From the NCBI RefSeq assembly GCF_902459645.1, contig NZ_CABPSK010000007.1:162660-226659 (forward strand): a stretch of DNA of 64,000 nt. The letters run 5' to 3'. A program made the translations under genes and the position numbers. Positions 1-8,679 of this stretch are shown in pieces (within the stretch, counting starts at the first letter, position 1; each line of letters begins with the position of its first letter). The DNA comes from Pandoraea pneumonica (GTDB taxonomy: Bacteria; Pseudomonadota; Gammaproteobacteria; Burkholderiales; Burkholderiaceae). The notes beneath the pieces were generated by a model. The model saw nothing but the letters and a program-made list of their open reading frames with translations. It was not told the DNA's origin and did no database searches.

Positions 1-484
1 ACAGCTTCCATTCGCCGCTGTCCGTCTTGTACAGGCGGTAGTCCAGCTCGAACGGCTGGCCATTGTTGAGCACGCTGGTGGAGACCACGGTGTCGGTATC
101 GCCCGGCTGCATGCGGAACGGCTTGTACTGGACCTGTTGATCGCGAATCGATGCGATGGCGCCTGCGTACGTGTACAGCAGCAGCTTGCGGAATTCCGTC
201 GTGAGTTGCTCGCGCTGCTGCGGCGTGGCATTTGCCCATGCGCGGCCGGTGGCGAGTTGCGTGGTCTTGCCGAAGTCGGCATGCGGCATGATCTTCGTTT
301 CGATCAGCTTGGTAATGCTGTTCAGATCGCCGCGTTGAATATTCGGGTCGGCTTTGGCAGCGGCCATGACTTCGGTCACGGTTTGCTTGACCAGTACATC
401 CGGCGCCTGAGCCTGTGCCATTGCCGAGCCCGCAGCGGTAAACGTCATGAACGCCATGACGGGAATGAGCCAGAACTTCTTCAT
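1..484 (-). CDS. mlaC: MlaC, periplasmic phospholipid-binding protein (partial, C-terminus off the window)
   Basis: This is the Ttg2D/MlaC family protein that carries phospholipid across the periplasm between the MlaA outer-membrane lipoprotein and the MlaFEDB inner-membrane complex. The frame opens at an ATG at 484 preceded by a GAGGAAG ribosome site and has a Sec signal peptide cut after about residue 23 (AMA/Q). The mature part shows family features: an early DVLVKQTV helix, HADFGKTTQLA, and RKLLLYTYAGAIASIRD. The coding sequence runs off the left edge, so only the first roughly 161 codons are visible. It lies downstream of mlaA in the mlaFEDAC order usual for Burkholderiales; mlaB is expected beyond the edge. 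Confidence 0.93.
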   Translation of the reverse strand, partial: MKKFWLIPVMAFMTFTAAGSAMAQAQAPDVLVKQTVTEVMAAAKADPNIQRGDLNSITKLIETKIMPHADFGKTTQLATGRAWANATPQQREQLTTEFRKLLLYTYAGAIASIRDQQVQYKPFRMQPGDTDTVVSTSVLNNGQPFELDYRLYKTDSGEWKL

Positions 485-674
485 TGTGGACTTCCTCTTT
501 CGAGTGACGAGTGTTGCGGGTTTGGATACCCGCGTTACGTCTGGAGTTCGCGAATTATCGGCGGCGCGTTGTAACAAACTGTTGCCTGGCGGGCCTGCCG
601 ACGGCATCCCACATGGCGGGATGCTGCGCGTTTCGGATATACGCCGCACGGTTGAGCGTGCGGCGTGTCATTCA

Positions 675-1592
675 TCAGCGACGGAACGGCAGACCACCCG
701 GCACCATCGTGCCCGGCAGCGGCGAGCCTTGCGGGGCTTGCGGTTCAGCCGATGCGCCGGAGGCCGGTGCCTCTGCCGCCGGGGCAGAGGCCGAGGCCGG
801 CATCGGTTGCCCGCCTGCGCCCATGGCACCCGCGGCACCTGCGGCACCTGCGCCGGAACCGCCAGCCGCGCCGTCCTCATCTTCGTAATTCGGCAGCGGC
901 GTATTGCCCGATGCGCCACCGCTGATCAGGTACTTACGGCGCGCCAAATAAGCGTCACGCGTGAACGAATACGGATCGAGTGCAGCCGCTTCGAGCAGGT
1001 TCGACGCATCGAGCAGGTTCGCCCGCGTGTTGACCAGACGCACACCGTACAGCGAGTAGCTCACCCAATCCGGCTTGATATAGGACGTCGGGTCGAGGTA
1101 CAGATTCGCCGCCATCCCCGCCGTGTCGCGCACCGTGCTCGGGCCGAGCAGCGGCAGCACCAGATACGGGCCGTCGGGCACGCCCCACTTGCCGAGCGTC
1201 ACGCCGAAGTCCTGGCTGTGCTTGGGCAAGCCGGCCGGCGTTGCGAAGTCGAACAGACCGCCCACACCGAAGAAGGTGTTGATCGTCAGGCGCATCAAAT
1301 CCTGTACGGCGGCGGTCACTTGCAGCTGCAACAGGTTGTTGGCGAAGTTGTAGACGTCGCCGACGTTCGAGAAGAAGTTCGTAACCATGTCGCGCCCGGG
1401 CTGGGGCACCACGAAGCGGTAGCCCTTGGCCACCGGGGTCATGACAGCCTTATCGAGCTTGTCGTTGAACGTGTACATCGAACGGTTGAACCCTTCGATG
1501 GGGTCGGTCGGCGTGGGGTTCGTGACAGTGGCGCAACCAGCCAGCGTCAGGGCGCCGACGGCCAGCACTGCCGAAGTACGGAAGCGGGTCAT
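675..1592 (-). CDS. mlaA: MlaA/VacJ outer-membrane lipoprotein
   Basis: MlaA sits in the outer membrane and removes mislocalised phospholipids from the outer leaflet, passing them to MlaC. The 305-residue product begins with a lipoprotein signal whose lipobox LAGC places the lipidated cysteine at residue 20. The hallmark DPIEGFNRSMYTFND follows, then the VacJ core with FGVGGLFDFATPAGL and FGVTLGKWG. The last 70 residues or so are a Gly/Ala/Pro-rich tail longer than in enterobacterial MlaA, probably disordered. The gene starts five bases after mlaD ends, inside the mla operon. This differs from E. coli, where mlaA is unlinked. Confidence 0.95.
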   Translation of the reverse strand: MTRFRTSAVLAVGALTLAGCATVTNPTPTDPIEGFNRSMYTFNDKLDKAVMTPVAKGYRFVVPQPGRDMVTNFFSNVGDVYNFANNLLQLQVTAAVQDLMRLTINTFFGVGGLFDFATPAGLPKHSQDFGVTLGKWGVPDGPYLVLPLLGPSTVRDTAGMAANLYLDPTSYIKPDWVSYSLYGVRLVNTRANLLDASNLLEAAALDPYSFTRDAYLARRKYLISGGASGNTPLPNYEDEDGAAGGSGAGAAGAAGAMGAGGQPMPASASAPAAEAPASGASAEPQAPQGSPLPGTMVPGGLPFRR

Positions 1593-1597
1593 TTCTT

Positions 1598-2161
1598 TTA
1601 TTTTCCTTGGTTAGCCGTTGCCCCTTGCCCCGGCGCGGCAGCCGGTGCAGCTGGCGCCGCAGGCGCTGCCGGAGCCGCAGATGCGTTCCCCGGTTGCGCC
1701 CCGCCGGCATCCGCCGCCTTGTTATACAGGAACTGGCCGATCAGGTTTTCCAACACAATTGCAGACTGCGTGAGCGTGATCGTATCACCGGCTTTCAACA
1801 TTTGATCGTCACCCCCGGGTTCGAGCCCGATGTACTGCTCGCCGAGCAGGCCCGAGGTCAGAATCTTCGCCGATGAGTCTTTCGGAAACTTGTATTGCGA
1901 GTCGATATTGAGCGTGACGCTGGCCAGATAGCGCTTGTCGTCGAACTGAATCGACGCCACGCGCCCGACCACCACGCCTGCACTCTTGACCGCGGCGCGC
2001 GGCTTGAGCCCGCCGATGTTGTCGAAGCGCACGGTCACCGGGTAGGTACTCGAGAACGACAGCGAACTCATGTTCCCCGCCTTGAGTGCGAGAAACAGCA
2101 GGGCTGCGAAGCCGAGAACCACGAACAAGCCGACCCAGAAGTCGAGGGGGTGTTTTTTCAT
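1598..2161 (-). CDS. mlaD: MlaD, MCE-domain lipid-transport subunit
   Basis: MlaD is the membrane-anchored MCE protein that forms a hexameric ring on the periplasmic face of the MlaFE transporter. The 187-residue protein has a single N-terminal transmembrane segment (about 9-27) followed by an MCE domain (about 38-118) with YPVTVRFDNIGGLKPRAAVK and GLLGEQYIGLEPGG. The C-terminus is a low-complexity Ala-Pro tail (about residues 155-187). Spacing to mlaE is 55 bases and to mlaA five, consistent with one transcript. Confidence 0.96.
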   Translation of the reverse strand: MKKHPLDFWVGLFVVLGFAALLFLALKAGNMSSLSFSSTYPVTVRFDNIGGLKPRAAVKSAGVVVGRVASIQFDDKRYLASVTLNIDSQYKFPKDSSAKILTSGLLGEQYIGLEPGGDDQMLKAGDTITLTQSAIVLENLIGQFLYNKAADAGGAQPGNASAAPAAPAAPAAPAAAPGQGATANQGK

Positions 2162-2216
2162 TGTGTCAGTGTGCGCAATCAGTCTGTGTATGTCTTAGGC
2201 GATGTCGCCCGGCGGT

Positions 2217-2984
2217 TTAGCTGAACATCAGCGCCGTGAGCAGGAAGTCGAGCGCCAGCACGGCAAGCGACGCCTGCACCACCGTGCGTGTCGTCGCGCG
2301 CGAAACACCCTCCGGCGTCGGCTGGGCTTCAAACCCCTGATACAGCGCGATAAAAGTCACGGCAATGCCAAACACGATGCTCTTGATCACGCCGTTGGCG
2401 ACATCTGCCCAGACGTCGACGCCGCCTTGCATCTGCGACCAGAACGCACCGCTGTCGACGCCGATCATCTGCACGCCGACGAGATAGCCGCCGAAGATAC
2501 CGACCGCCGAGAAAATGGCCGCGAGAATCGGCATCGCGATCACACCCGCCCAGAAGCGCGGCGCCACAACCCGCGCAATCGGGTCGATCGCCATCATCTC
2601 CATCGCCGTCAACTGCTCACCGGCTTTCATCAAACCGATCTCGGCCGTGAGCGACGTGCCTGCACGTCCGGCAAACAAGAGTGCCGTGACCACCGGGCCG
2701 AGCTCGCGCACGAGCGAGAGGGCCACGAGCAGCCCGAGCGCCTGTTCCGAGCCGTACTTATTGAGCGTGTAATAGCCTTGCAGCCCCAGCACGAAGCCGA
2801 CGAACAAGCCCGAGACCGCAATGATCACGAACGAGTAGTTGCCGACGAAGTGAATCTGATCGGTCACCAGGCGCGGGCGGCGCAGCAACGCGGCGCTCGA
2901 CCGGAGCATGCGCAGGAACAACCGCGCACCATACCCGAGACGCTCGACGTGACCTCGGACGAAACTGCCGATCGCCGTAATCAT
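2217..2984 (-). CDS. mlaE: MlaE, ABC permease of lipid asymmetry transporter
   Basis: MlaE is the integral-membrane permease (DUF140/MlaE family) of the intermembrane phospholipid transporter. The 255-residue sequence has five or six hydrophobic helices and the family-specific segments [18 protein letters not shown] and [18 protein letters not shown], which face the ATPase. Its ATG overlaps the end of mlaF by four bases (ATGA), so the two subunits are probably translationally coupled. Confidence 0.96.
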   Translation of the reverse strand: MITAIGSFVRGHVERLGYGARLFLRMLRSSAALLRRPRLVTDQIHFVGNYSFVIIAVSGLFVGFVLGLQGYYTLNKYGSEQALGLLVALSLVRELGPVVTALLFAGRAGTSLTAEIGLMKAGEQLTAMEMMAIDPIARVVAPRFWAGVIAMPILAAIFSAVGIFGGYLVGVQMIGVDSGAFWSQMQGGVDVWADVANGVIKSIVFGIAVTFIALYQGFEAQPTPEGVSRATTRTVVQASLAVLALDFLLTALMFS

Positions 2985-3799
2985 GCGCGGCCTCCGATAC
3001 CGAAATCTTCAGCCAGCGGCAACGCAGGGTACTGAAACTTCACCGGGCCGTCCGGTTGTGCATCGATGAACTGACGCACCGTCGGGTCTTGCGACGCCCG
3101 CAACTCCTCGGGCGTGCCTTCCGCCCCGATACGGCCGTCGGTAATGAAATAGATGTAGTCGGCGATAGCGAAAGTCTCGGAGACATCGTGCGACACGATG
3201 ATCGACGTTGCGCCCAACGCATCGTTGAGCTTGCGAATCAGGTTCGCCGTAATCCCCATCGAGATCGGGTCGAGACCGGTGAACGGCTCGTCGTACATGA
3301 CGAGGTCCGGGTCGAGCGCAATCGTGCGCGCCAGTGCGACGCGCCGGGCCATACCGCCCGAAATCTCGGCCGGCTTCATGTCACGCGCGCCACGCAGGCC
3401 GACAGCGTTGAGCTTCATGAGTACCAGATCGCGGATCATCTCTTCGTCGAGACGCGTATGTTCGCGCAGCGGAAACGCCACATTGTCGAACACCGTCATG
3501 TCAGTGAAGAGCGCGCCAAACTGGAACAACATGCCCATGCGGCGGCGCAACTTATACCAGCCGTCGCGATCGAGCGACGACACGTCGGTGCCATCGAAAT
3601 CGACGGTGCCTCGACTGGCATGCACCAGCCCGCCGATCAGGCGCAGCACGGTGGTCTTGCCGCAGCCGGAGCCGCCCATGACCGCAATCACCTTGCCGCG
3701 CGGAAACCGCATATTCAGCCCGGAAAGGACGAGACGTTCGCCATAACCGAAGCTAACGTCGCGCAATTCGAGCAGATTTTCCGTATTCGGGATAGGCAC
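2981..3799 (-). CDS. mlaF: MlaF, ABC ATPase of lipid asymmetry transporter
   Basis: MlaF is the cytoplasmic ATPase driving MlaE. The 272-residue frame starts with GTG at 3799; no in-frame ATG lies before the first strand. Walker A GGSGCGKT is at residues 42-49, the Q-loop follows LFQFGALF, the signature ISGGM is at 146-150, and Walker B LVMYDEP is near 166-172. The ISGGM rather than LSGGQ signature is typical of MlaF/Mkl-type ATPases. It is the first gene of the minus-strand mla operon. Confidence 0.95.
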   Translation of the reverse strand: MPIPNTENLLELRDVSFGYGERLVLSGLNMRFPRGKVIAVMGGSGCGKTTVLRLIGGLVHASRGTVDFDGTDVSSLDRDGWYKLRRRMGMLFQFGALFTDMTVFDNVAFPLREHTRLDEEMIRDLVLMKLNAVGLRGARDMKPAEISGGMARRVALARTIALDPDLVMYDEPFTGLDPISMGITANLIRKLNDALGATSIIVSHDVSETFAIADYIYFITDGRIGAEGTPEELRASQDPTVRQFIDAQPDGPVKFQYPALPLAEDFGIGGRA

Positions 3800-3832
3800 G
3801 TTTCGGGTCTTATAGTGCGGCGCAAAACGCCA

Positions 3833-3861
3833 ATTATAGGGGGGAATGCTGATCGATGCCG
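3833..3861 (-). promoter_or_regulatory. Possible mla operon promoter
   Basis: On the minus strand a perfect TATAAT lies at 3838-3833, about 35 bases before the mlaF GTG. The hexamer 17 bases upstream (CGGCAT) is a poor -35, so the assignment rests on the -10 and its position. The divergent gap 3800-4062 up to the GNAT gene shows nothing else recognisable. Confidence 0.4.
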
Positions 3862-4062
3862 TCCAAGGGGAGGCAGTGACAGGCAGTCCTGGCAGTTGCC
3901 CGCGGGATTTTACAGGCGGCTGGCTCGCCCCGCAGAATCTCGTTCCGATGCGTGTAACGAGGAAAAACGTAACCCTGCCAAGGACTTACGGATCGCCTGA
4001 GCGGCGCGGGTGTTGCGCCGTTGCTACAATATGCCGGTTTGGGCAATAAACCATTGATTGTT

Positions 4063-4617
4063 ATGAAGTCTGTCCCGTCAGACGGTGTGCCGCGCCCGCA
4101 GGCGTTGACCACGCAATTTCAGACGCGTCCGATGCGTCCTGCCGACCTTCCCCAAGTGTTGGCGGTGCAGGCGCAAGCCTATGGCGATGTGATGCTGGAA
4201 TCGGAAGCCACGCTCGGCTCCCGGCTGGCACTGTCACCGGCCACGTGCTGGGTGGCGATCGACGATGCGGCCGTCGTGGCCGGGTATCTGTTCACCCACC
4301 CGTGGCGGCTGGCCGCCCCGCCGCCGCTCGACTCGATACTTGACGCCCTGCCCGACGCCCCCGATTGCTGGTACGTGCATGACATGGCGCTAGCACCGCG
4401 CACACGAGGTGCGGGCGTTGCCGACCGGTTGTACGCCGCAGCGCTGGCGTCGGCACAGTCGCTAAGGCTCGGCGCATCCGCGCTCGTTGCAGTGCAGCAA
4501 TCGCAAGGCTTTTGGGCGCGATTCGGTTACATAGTGGCAACCGATGTGTCGCCGCTCATTGCGGCAAAGTTGGCCGGGTACGGCGACGGCGCGGTGTTCA
4601 TGACGCGCACGCTGTAA
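4063..4617 (+). CDS. GNAT-family N-acetyltransferase
   Basis: This is a predicted acetyl-CoA-dependent N-acetyltransferase of unknown substrate. From the ATG at 4063 it encodes 184 residues. The GNAT fold is visible as a RPADLPQVLAVQ N-terminal strand/helix, a central WYVHDMALAPRTRGAGVADRLY segment that supplies the acetyl-CoA pyrophosphate loop (RxxGxG/A), and a C-terminal FWARFGYI beta-bulge motif. A TTG start 14 codons upstream (4021) is possible. The gene stands alone, divergent from mlaF and convergent with thiE. Confidence 0.85.
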   Translation: MKSVPSDGVPRPQALTTQFQTRPMRPADLPQVLAVQAQAYGDVMLESEATLGSRLALSPATCWVAIDDAAVVAGYLFTHPWRLAAPPPLDSILDALPDAPDCWYVHDMALAPRTRGAGVADRLYAAALASAQSLRLGASALVAVQQSQGFWARFGYIVATDVSPLIAAKLAGYGDGAVFMTRTL

Positions 4618-4715
4618 AACTTCGTCAGCGCACTTCCTCGCCGTCTCATCGGCACCCGTCAGCCGCACAAGCCACATCGGCAGGTCATGGTTCTCATGCC
4701 CTGCCACGCGACTCG

Positions 4716-5939
4716 TCACCCCCGCTGCGCAAACGCCTCCTGCATCCCCTTCACCGCAGCGGCCACATCGTTGGCCTCGGTCACGGCGCGCACGACAGCC
4801 GTGCAGCCCACGCCAGTCTCGAGTACCTGCGGCAAGTTCTGCGCATCGATGCCGCCGATAGCGACGAGCGGATAGTGCGGCGCAATCAGCTTCACGTAGC
4901 GTGCGAGCTTGGCCAAGCCTTGCGGCGCCGTGGCGATCACCTTGGTCGTCGTCGGGAACACGGCCCCTACGGCCAGATAGCTCGGACGGAAGTGATGTGC
5001 CGCGAGAATCTCGTAATAGCCGTGCGTGCTGATCCCTAGGCGCATACCGCTCGCGTGCAGCGTCTGCACCTCGTCGGCCGAGAGCGCCGCCATATCTTCC
5101 TGCCCGAGATGCACGCCGTAAGCCTCGGCCTGCATCGCCTCGCGCCAATGGTCGTTAATGAACCACGCGCTGTCGTGCGTCACACGCTTGCCCGCCGCGA
5201 CCGTACGCGCAATCTCCGACTTGAGTGCCGGATGGGCAGGGTCTTTGAGGCGCAACTGCACGGTGCCGACCTGCAAATCGGCCATGCGCTCGCACCAGTC
5301 GGCGTTGGGCAGTACCGGATACAAACCCAGTCTTGCCGGGCACGAAGGAAACTCGCCGGGACTCGGCGCTTGCCCAACGACAGCCGGAAACGTCGCCAGC
5401 ACGGTCGGCCAGTCGCCCAACGTGGCGGCATCTTCCGCGCGCGCGTGGCTGCCGTCGGTGCGCCACGCGCGACCGAGTATGAGGGCATCGTGCGGGGCGA
5501 AACCGCAATCGAGAAAAGCGGCGAACGCGGGGAAAAACGCGGGGTCATCCACACCGGCCACGCGATAGATCTCGCCGTTGGCATACAGCGTGTCTTCTAC
5601 GCCACCGCGCGGCAGCGCACGCGTACACAGTACGACGGCGCCTGCGGCACGCCACACGTCGATCTGCACCGACGTGCCGGTATCCAATGCGCCTTGCGGC
5701 GTCAGTGGCCACCAAAACACGTCGCCTTTCGCGAACCCACCGGGCGGCACCTGCGCGTGCAGACGCCATTGCGCCGTGGCACTTCCGTCCGGCCACGGGG
5801 CGAGACGCGCACGAATGGCCGCAGCCGCCTGCTGCCACGCGAGCGCGAGTGGCGCGTCGGCGGGCAGGCACTGCACGTGAGACAACGCAGGGGCGTCGTA
5901 CGTGGGCTGAAGCGCCGCAGCGCGGGCGGGTTTCGTCAT
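4716..5939 (-). CDS. thiE: Thiamine phosphate synthase with N-terminal extension
   Basis: ThiE condenses HMP pyrophosphate with the thiazole phosphate to give thiamine monophosphate. The 407-residue product is almost twice the usual ThiE length. The catalytic TIM-barrel occupies about residues 204-404 with INDHWREA (261-268), GVHLGQED (275-282), PTTTK (330-333) and the phosphate-binding IGGID (361-365). Residues 1-200 are an extra region without clear active-site motifs. The stretch around 119-160 resembles the C-terminal end of ribokinase-like ThiD/ThiM kinases, which suggests a degenerate kinase remnant (inference). It overlaps thiG by four bases (ATGA) and closes the thiOSGE operon. Confidence 0.9.
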   Translation of the reverse strand: MTKPARAAALQPTYDAPALSHVQCLPADAPLALAWQQAAAAIRARLAPWPDGSATAQWRLHAQVPPGGFAKGDVFWWPLTPQGALDTGTSVQIDVWRAAGAVVLCTRALPRGGVEDTLYANGEIYRVAGVDDPAFFPAFAAFLDCGFAPHDALILGRAWRTDGSHARAEDAATLGDWPTVLATFPAVVGQAPSPGEFPSCPARLGLYPVLPNADWCERMADLQVGTVQLRLKDPAHPALKSEIARTVAAGKRVTHDSAWFINDHWREAMQAEAYGVHLGQEDMAALSADEVQTLHASGMRLGISTHGYYEILAAHHFRPSYLAVGAVFPTTTKVIATAPQGLAKLARYVKLIAPHYPLVAIGGIDAQNLPQVLETGVGCTAVVRAVTEANDVAAAVKGMQEAFAQRG

Positions 5940-6778
5940 GAATAGTCCTTGTCGTGCCAGAACGGCACACCGACCACCGGCGTGCTGGCTTCGGCGCTTT
6001 CACGCTCGGCCATCGGCCCGGCCAGCCAAGCGGCACGGCCAGCCTTAATCGCGGTCGCAAACGCCCCGGCCATCTCGACCGGCTGTGCGGCCAACGCCAC
6101 TGCCGTGTTGAGCAGCACGCCGTCGAAGCCCCACTCCATCACCTGACACGCGTGCGACGGCAGGCCGAGACCCGCATCGACGATGAGCGGCGTGTCGGGC
6201 AGACGATCGCGCAGCAAACGCAGACCGTAGGGGTTGATCACCCCCTTGCCGGTGCCGATCGGCGCGCCCCAAGGCATGAGCGCCTGACAGCCGACATCGA
6301 GCAAACGGCGGCACAGCACCAAATCTTCCGTGCAGTACGGCAACACCTTGAAGCCATCGCGAATCAATTGCTCGGCCGCAGTCACGAGACCGAACGGGTC
6401 GGGTTGCAGCGTGTAGTCGTCACCGATGAGTTCGAGCTTGATCCAGTCGGTCTCGAACACTTCGCGCGCCATTTGGGCGGTGGTGACGGCTTCCTGCACG
6501 GAATGGCAACCGGCCGTATTGGGCAGCACCGGCACCGCGAGGCGGCGCAGCGTTTCCCAGAAGTGACCTTCCGACGTTTGCGAGCCCGAGAGTTGGCGAC
6601 GCAGCGCCACGGTCACCATGCCGGGGCGTGCCGTATCGATGGAATCGTTGAGCACTTGCAACGACGGATAGCGCGAGGTGCCCAGCAAGAAACGGCTGCC
6701 GAAGCGGGTGTCGTAAAGCGTGAGCGCGTCGCGCGCGCTGCCTGCGGCCACGTTGGCCGATTCGGTAAGTGCGTTCAT
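5936..6778 (-). CDS. thiG: ThiG, thiazole synthase
   Basis: ThiG forms the thiazole phosphate ring from DXP, dehydroglycine and the ThiS thiocarboxylate. The 280-residue sequence shows FLLGTSRYPS, the Schiff-base lysine in DWIKLELIGDD (Lys114), a VLPYCTEDLVLCRRL strand and the GAPIGTGKGVINPYGL phosphate-binding loop. Translation is coupled at both ends: one base separates it from thiS, and its end overlaps thiE by four. An oxygen-dependent ThiO rather than ThiH upstream supplies dehydroglycine, as expected for an aerobe. Confidence 0.97.
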   Translation of the reverse strand: MNALTESANVAAGSARDALTLYDTRFGSRFLLGTSRYPSLQVLNDSIDTARPGMVTVALRRQLSGSQTSEGHFWETLRRLAVPVLPNTAGCHSVQEAVTTAQMAREVFETDWIKLELIGDDYTLQPDPFGLVTAAEQLIRDGFKVLPYCTEDLVLCRRLLDVGCQALMPWGAPIGTGKGVINPYGLRLLRDRLPDTPLIVDAGLGLPSHACQVMEWGFDGVLLNTAVALAAQPVEMAGAFATAIKAGRAAWLAGPMAERESAEASTPVVGVPFWHDKDYS

Positions 6779-6779
6779 T

Positions 6780-6977
6780 TCAGCCTCCGGCGACCGGTTG
6801 CACGACGTCGACTTTGTCGCCCTGCGCGAGTTGGCGCGCGGCGTATTGCGTCTTGGGGACGAACTGTCCGTTCACGGCGGCCGCAAAGGGCGGCTTGGCG
6901 CCGTAGGCGGCGAGCGCTTCGGCAAGCGTTGCCGCATCGGCCACGCTCAGCGTCTGTTGATTGATCTGAATATCCAT
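6780..6977 (-). CDS. thiS: ThiS, sulfur-carrier protein
   Basis: ThiS is a ubiquitin-like carrier whose C-terminal Gly-Gly is adenylated and thiocarboxylated to donate sulfur to ThiG. The ATG at 6977 gives 65 residues that start MDIQINQQ and end in VAGG, so the essential diglycine is present. The frame stays open to 7064, but the extra residues overlap thiO and are not family-like. It sits between thiO (16-base gap) and thiG (one-base gap). Confidence 0.94.
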   Translation of the reverse strand: MDIQINQQTLSVADAATLAEALAAYGAKPPFAAAVNGQFVPKTQYAARQLAQGDKVDVVQPVAGG

Positions 6978-6993
6978 TACGTTCTGTTCCTTC

Positions 6994-8124
6994 TCAAGCC
7001 CGGCGGAACAGGTCCGGCCACGGCCGGCTTGCTCGCCACGTCTCCCAATCGAGCGCGTTCTCAACGCCCGTTGGCGCGCTCTTCGTTTGCAACAAGGTTT
7101 GCGCGAGTGCGCAGGCTTCGCCAGTCACTGCCGGGGCCAACAAATAGCCGTGGCGGTAAAGACCGTTCACACGCAGCAGCCGGTCACCGTCCCACTGCAC
7201 GCGCGGCAGGTGATCGGGCAGCGCCGGTCGGCAATTGACGTTTAGCTCGACGATGCGCGCCTCACCAAACGCCGGATTGAGCGAATGCGCCGCCGAGAGC
7301 AGTTCGAGCGCGGAGCGCACGGTCATCGGCGACATGTCTTCCGATTCGAGTTCGGTCGCGCCGATCACGTAGAGATCGTTCTCTTTCGGCGCGATATAGA
7401 TCGGATAGCGCGGATGCAGCAACCGCACGGGGCGGCGCAGGCCGATACCCGGCGCGTGAATGCGCACCACTTCGCCGCGCACACCGCGCAGTTGGGTGAG
7501 CGCGCCGCGCGCGCCGAGGCCGCGGCAGTCGATGACGAGCCCCGCATCGGGGTACGCACCCTCGGCAATCTCGGTGTTCCAGTGAAGTTCGGCCCCGGCT
7601 TTCGCGAGTCCGGCAGCCAGCGCGCGCAGCAACTGGCGGTTATCGAGCTGGCCCTCGTTGGGCAGCAGCCAGCCTTCCTGAAAGCGGCCAGCGAGCGCAG
7701 GCTCGACATCGGCCAACTGCGGGCCAGCGATGCGCTCGACGCCACCGCGCAGCAACTCGGGCGGGGCATTGGCACGCATTCGACGGTCGAACATGACGGC
7801 TTCGGCGCGGTCGGGCTGATGCCACACGACGAGCGTGCCGTTGCGTTGGAAGAACACGTGCTCGGGCAGGCCGTCGATCAGCCCCGGCCAGCGCTCCAGC
7901 CCGACGGCACCCATTTCGACGATGCTCGGCTCCGCCACGGCGGCTTCGGCCAGCGGCGCGAGCATGGCGGCGGCCACCCAGCCAGCGGCGGACGAGCCGT
8001 CGGCGTCGCCGCGCTCGTACAGCGCGACGCGGGCACCCGCGCGAATCAGTTGCCATGCAACGAGACGGCCGGACAGCCCGCCGCCGAGGACGGCGACGTC
8101 AGGGCGCGTGGTCGCGGCGCTCAT
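6994..8124 (-). CDS. thiO: ThiO, glycine oxidase
   Basis: ThiO is the FAD-dependent oxidase converting glycine to dehydroglycine for thiazole synthesis. From the ATG at 8124 it is 376 residues, with the dinucleotide-binding VLGGGLSGRLVAWQL at about 12-26, an ELNVNCRPALPDHLP segment, and a C-terminal NGLYRHGYLLAPAVTGE FAD-contact motif typical of DadA-like oxidases. The frame remains open upstream to 8688, but that stretch covers the riboswitch, so it is not translated as ThiO. The ribosome site immediately before the ATG is weak. The ATG overlaps the stop of a 33-codon upstream ORF, so re-initiation is a likely entry route. Confidence 0.93.
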   Translation of the reverse strand: MSAATTRPDVAVLGGGLSGRLVAWQLIRAGARVALYERGDADGSSAAGWVAAAMLAPLAEAAVAEPSIVEMGAVGLERWPGLIDGLPEHVFFQRNGTLVVWHQPDRAEAVMFDRRMRANAPPELLRGGVERIAGPQLADVEPALAGRFQEGWLLPNEGQLDNRQLLRALAAGLAKAGAELHWNTEIAEGAYPDAGLVIDCRGLGARGALTQLRGVRGEVVRIHAPGIGLRRPVRLLHPRYPIYIAPKENDLYVIGATELESEDMSPMTVRSALELLSAAHSLNPAFGEARIVELNVNCRPALPDHLPRVQWDGDRLLRVNGLYRHGYLLAPAVTGEACALAQTLLQTKSAPTGVENALDWETWRASRPWPDLFRRA

Positions 8125-8222
8125 GCGCGCAGGGCTGCACACGCGGCGGCGGCGTGCAGGCACATGAGGACACTCGATGGAAACTGCGGTGGAATCTGTG
8201 GAAGGTAGTGCGCGGGGTGCAT
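8121..8222 (-). CDS. Putative 33-residue leader ORF overlapping thiO
   Basis: A short frame starts at ATG 8222 and ends at TGA 8123-8121, which overlaps the thiO ATG (ATGA). The ATG has a far better ribosome site (AGGAAAGGA, four bases before the start) than thiO has. The peptide begins MHPAHYLPQIPPQF and ends in an Ala/Cys-rich run. I recognise no family. Its position between the TPP riboswitch and thiO, plus the coupling, suggests a translated leader that hands ribosomes to thiO. It could also be chance; conservation was not tested. Confidence 0.5.
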   Translation of the reverse strand: MHPAHYLPQIPPQFPSSVLMCLHAAAACAALRA

Positions 8223-8279
8223 GGGGTCCTTTCCTCATGAAAGCAAAAGGACGAAACGGTGCTAGGCACCTTACCCCAC
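8221..8279 (-). promoter_or_regulatory. Predicted expression platform masking the ribosome site
   Basis: On the minus strand, GTGGGGT (8279-8273) can pair with ACCCCAT (8227-8221), which covers the AT of the leader-ORF start codon. GTCCTTT (8252-8246) can pair with AAAGGAC (8232-8226), which covers the Shine-Dalgarno. A small GGTGC-CTA-GCACC hairpin (8270-8258) lies between. Together these would hide the start region, as expected for a translational OFF state downstream of a TPP riboswitch. The pairing was read by eye, not folded. Confidence 0.6.
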
Positions 8280-8290
8280 TGGAGGAGTCG

Positions 8291-8400
8291 GAAACTTCCC
8301 ACGCCGGTATTACCCGGGTCGGGTGCAAAGGGTCTCTCTCAGCCCCGCATTTCGTCACGCATGGTACACACCCGCGTTCGATACGGAGCACCCCTGTTTC
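8291..8400 (-). ncRNA. TPP riboswitch (thi box) upstream of thiO
   Basis: The minus strand carries the conserved TPP aptamer: GGGGTGCT near its start, GGGGCTGAGAGAGACCC, then ACCCGACCCGGGTAATACCG, and GGCGTGGGAAG at the end. P1 can close with GAAAC (8400-8396) against GTTTC (8295-8291). CTGAGA and the ACCTGATC-like/GGTAAT.CCGGCG blocks are the diagnostic thi-box parts. It precedes thiOSGE on the coding strand, so excess TPP should repress the operon. Confidence 0.95.
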
Positions 8401-8410
8401 GCCCGGAGCC

Positions 8411-8440
8411 ATTACAACATAGATGCCGACGCCCGTGCAA
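8411..8440 (-). promoter_or_regulatory. Predicted thiOSGE promoter
   Basis: Minus-strand TTGCAC (8440-8435) and TGTAAT (8416-8411) are separated by 18 bases. This puts a start near 8404, a few bases before P1 of the riboswitch, which fits a riboswitch leader. The remaining gap to the divergent ABC gene (8441-8679) shows no other clear feature. Confidence 0.55.
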
Positions 8441-8679
8441 GCAGGCTTCCCCGGCGGGTGGACGCTCGCGGCGTCTCGTTTTTTGACGTTTTTTCCGGGC
8501 GTTGTAACAGCGCGTAAACTGAAATTCGGCGTGACATGCGCCCCGGGCCAGGATTCGTGCAACACACTGATAACGACGGCGGTCAAACGAACCGTTGAGC
8601 ACTGGTGAAGCGCCGCCACGGCGTCACCGGGCACTCCCCATAACACGTTGCACCACCGCGGCAACGCCGCCAGACGATC

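Noticed and set aside
4021-4062. TTG start for the GNAT gene
   Set aside because: It adds 14 residues without family similarity or a better ribosome site; the ATG at 4063 is preferred, though not proven.
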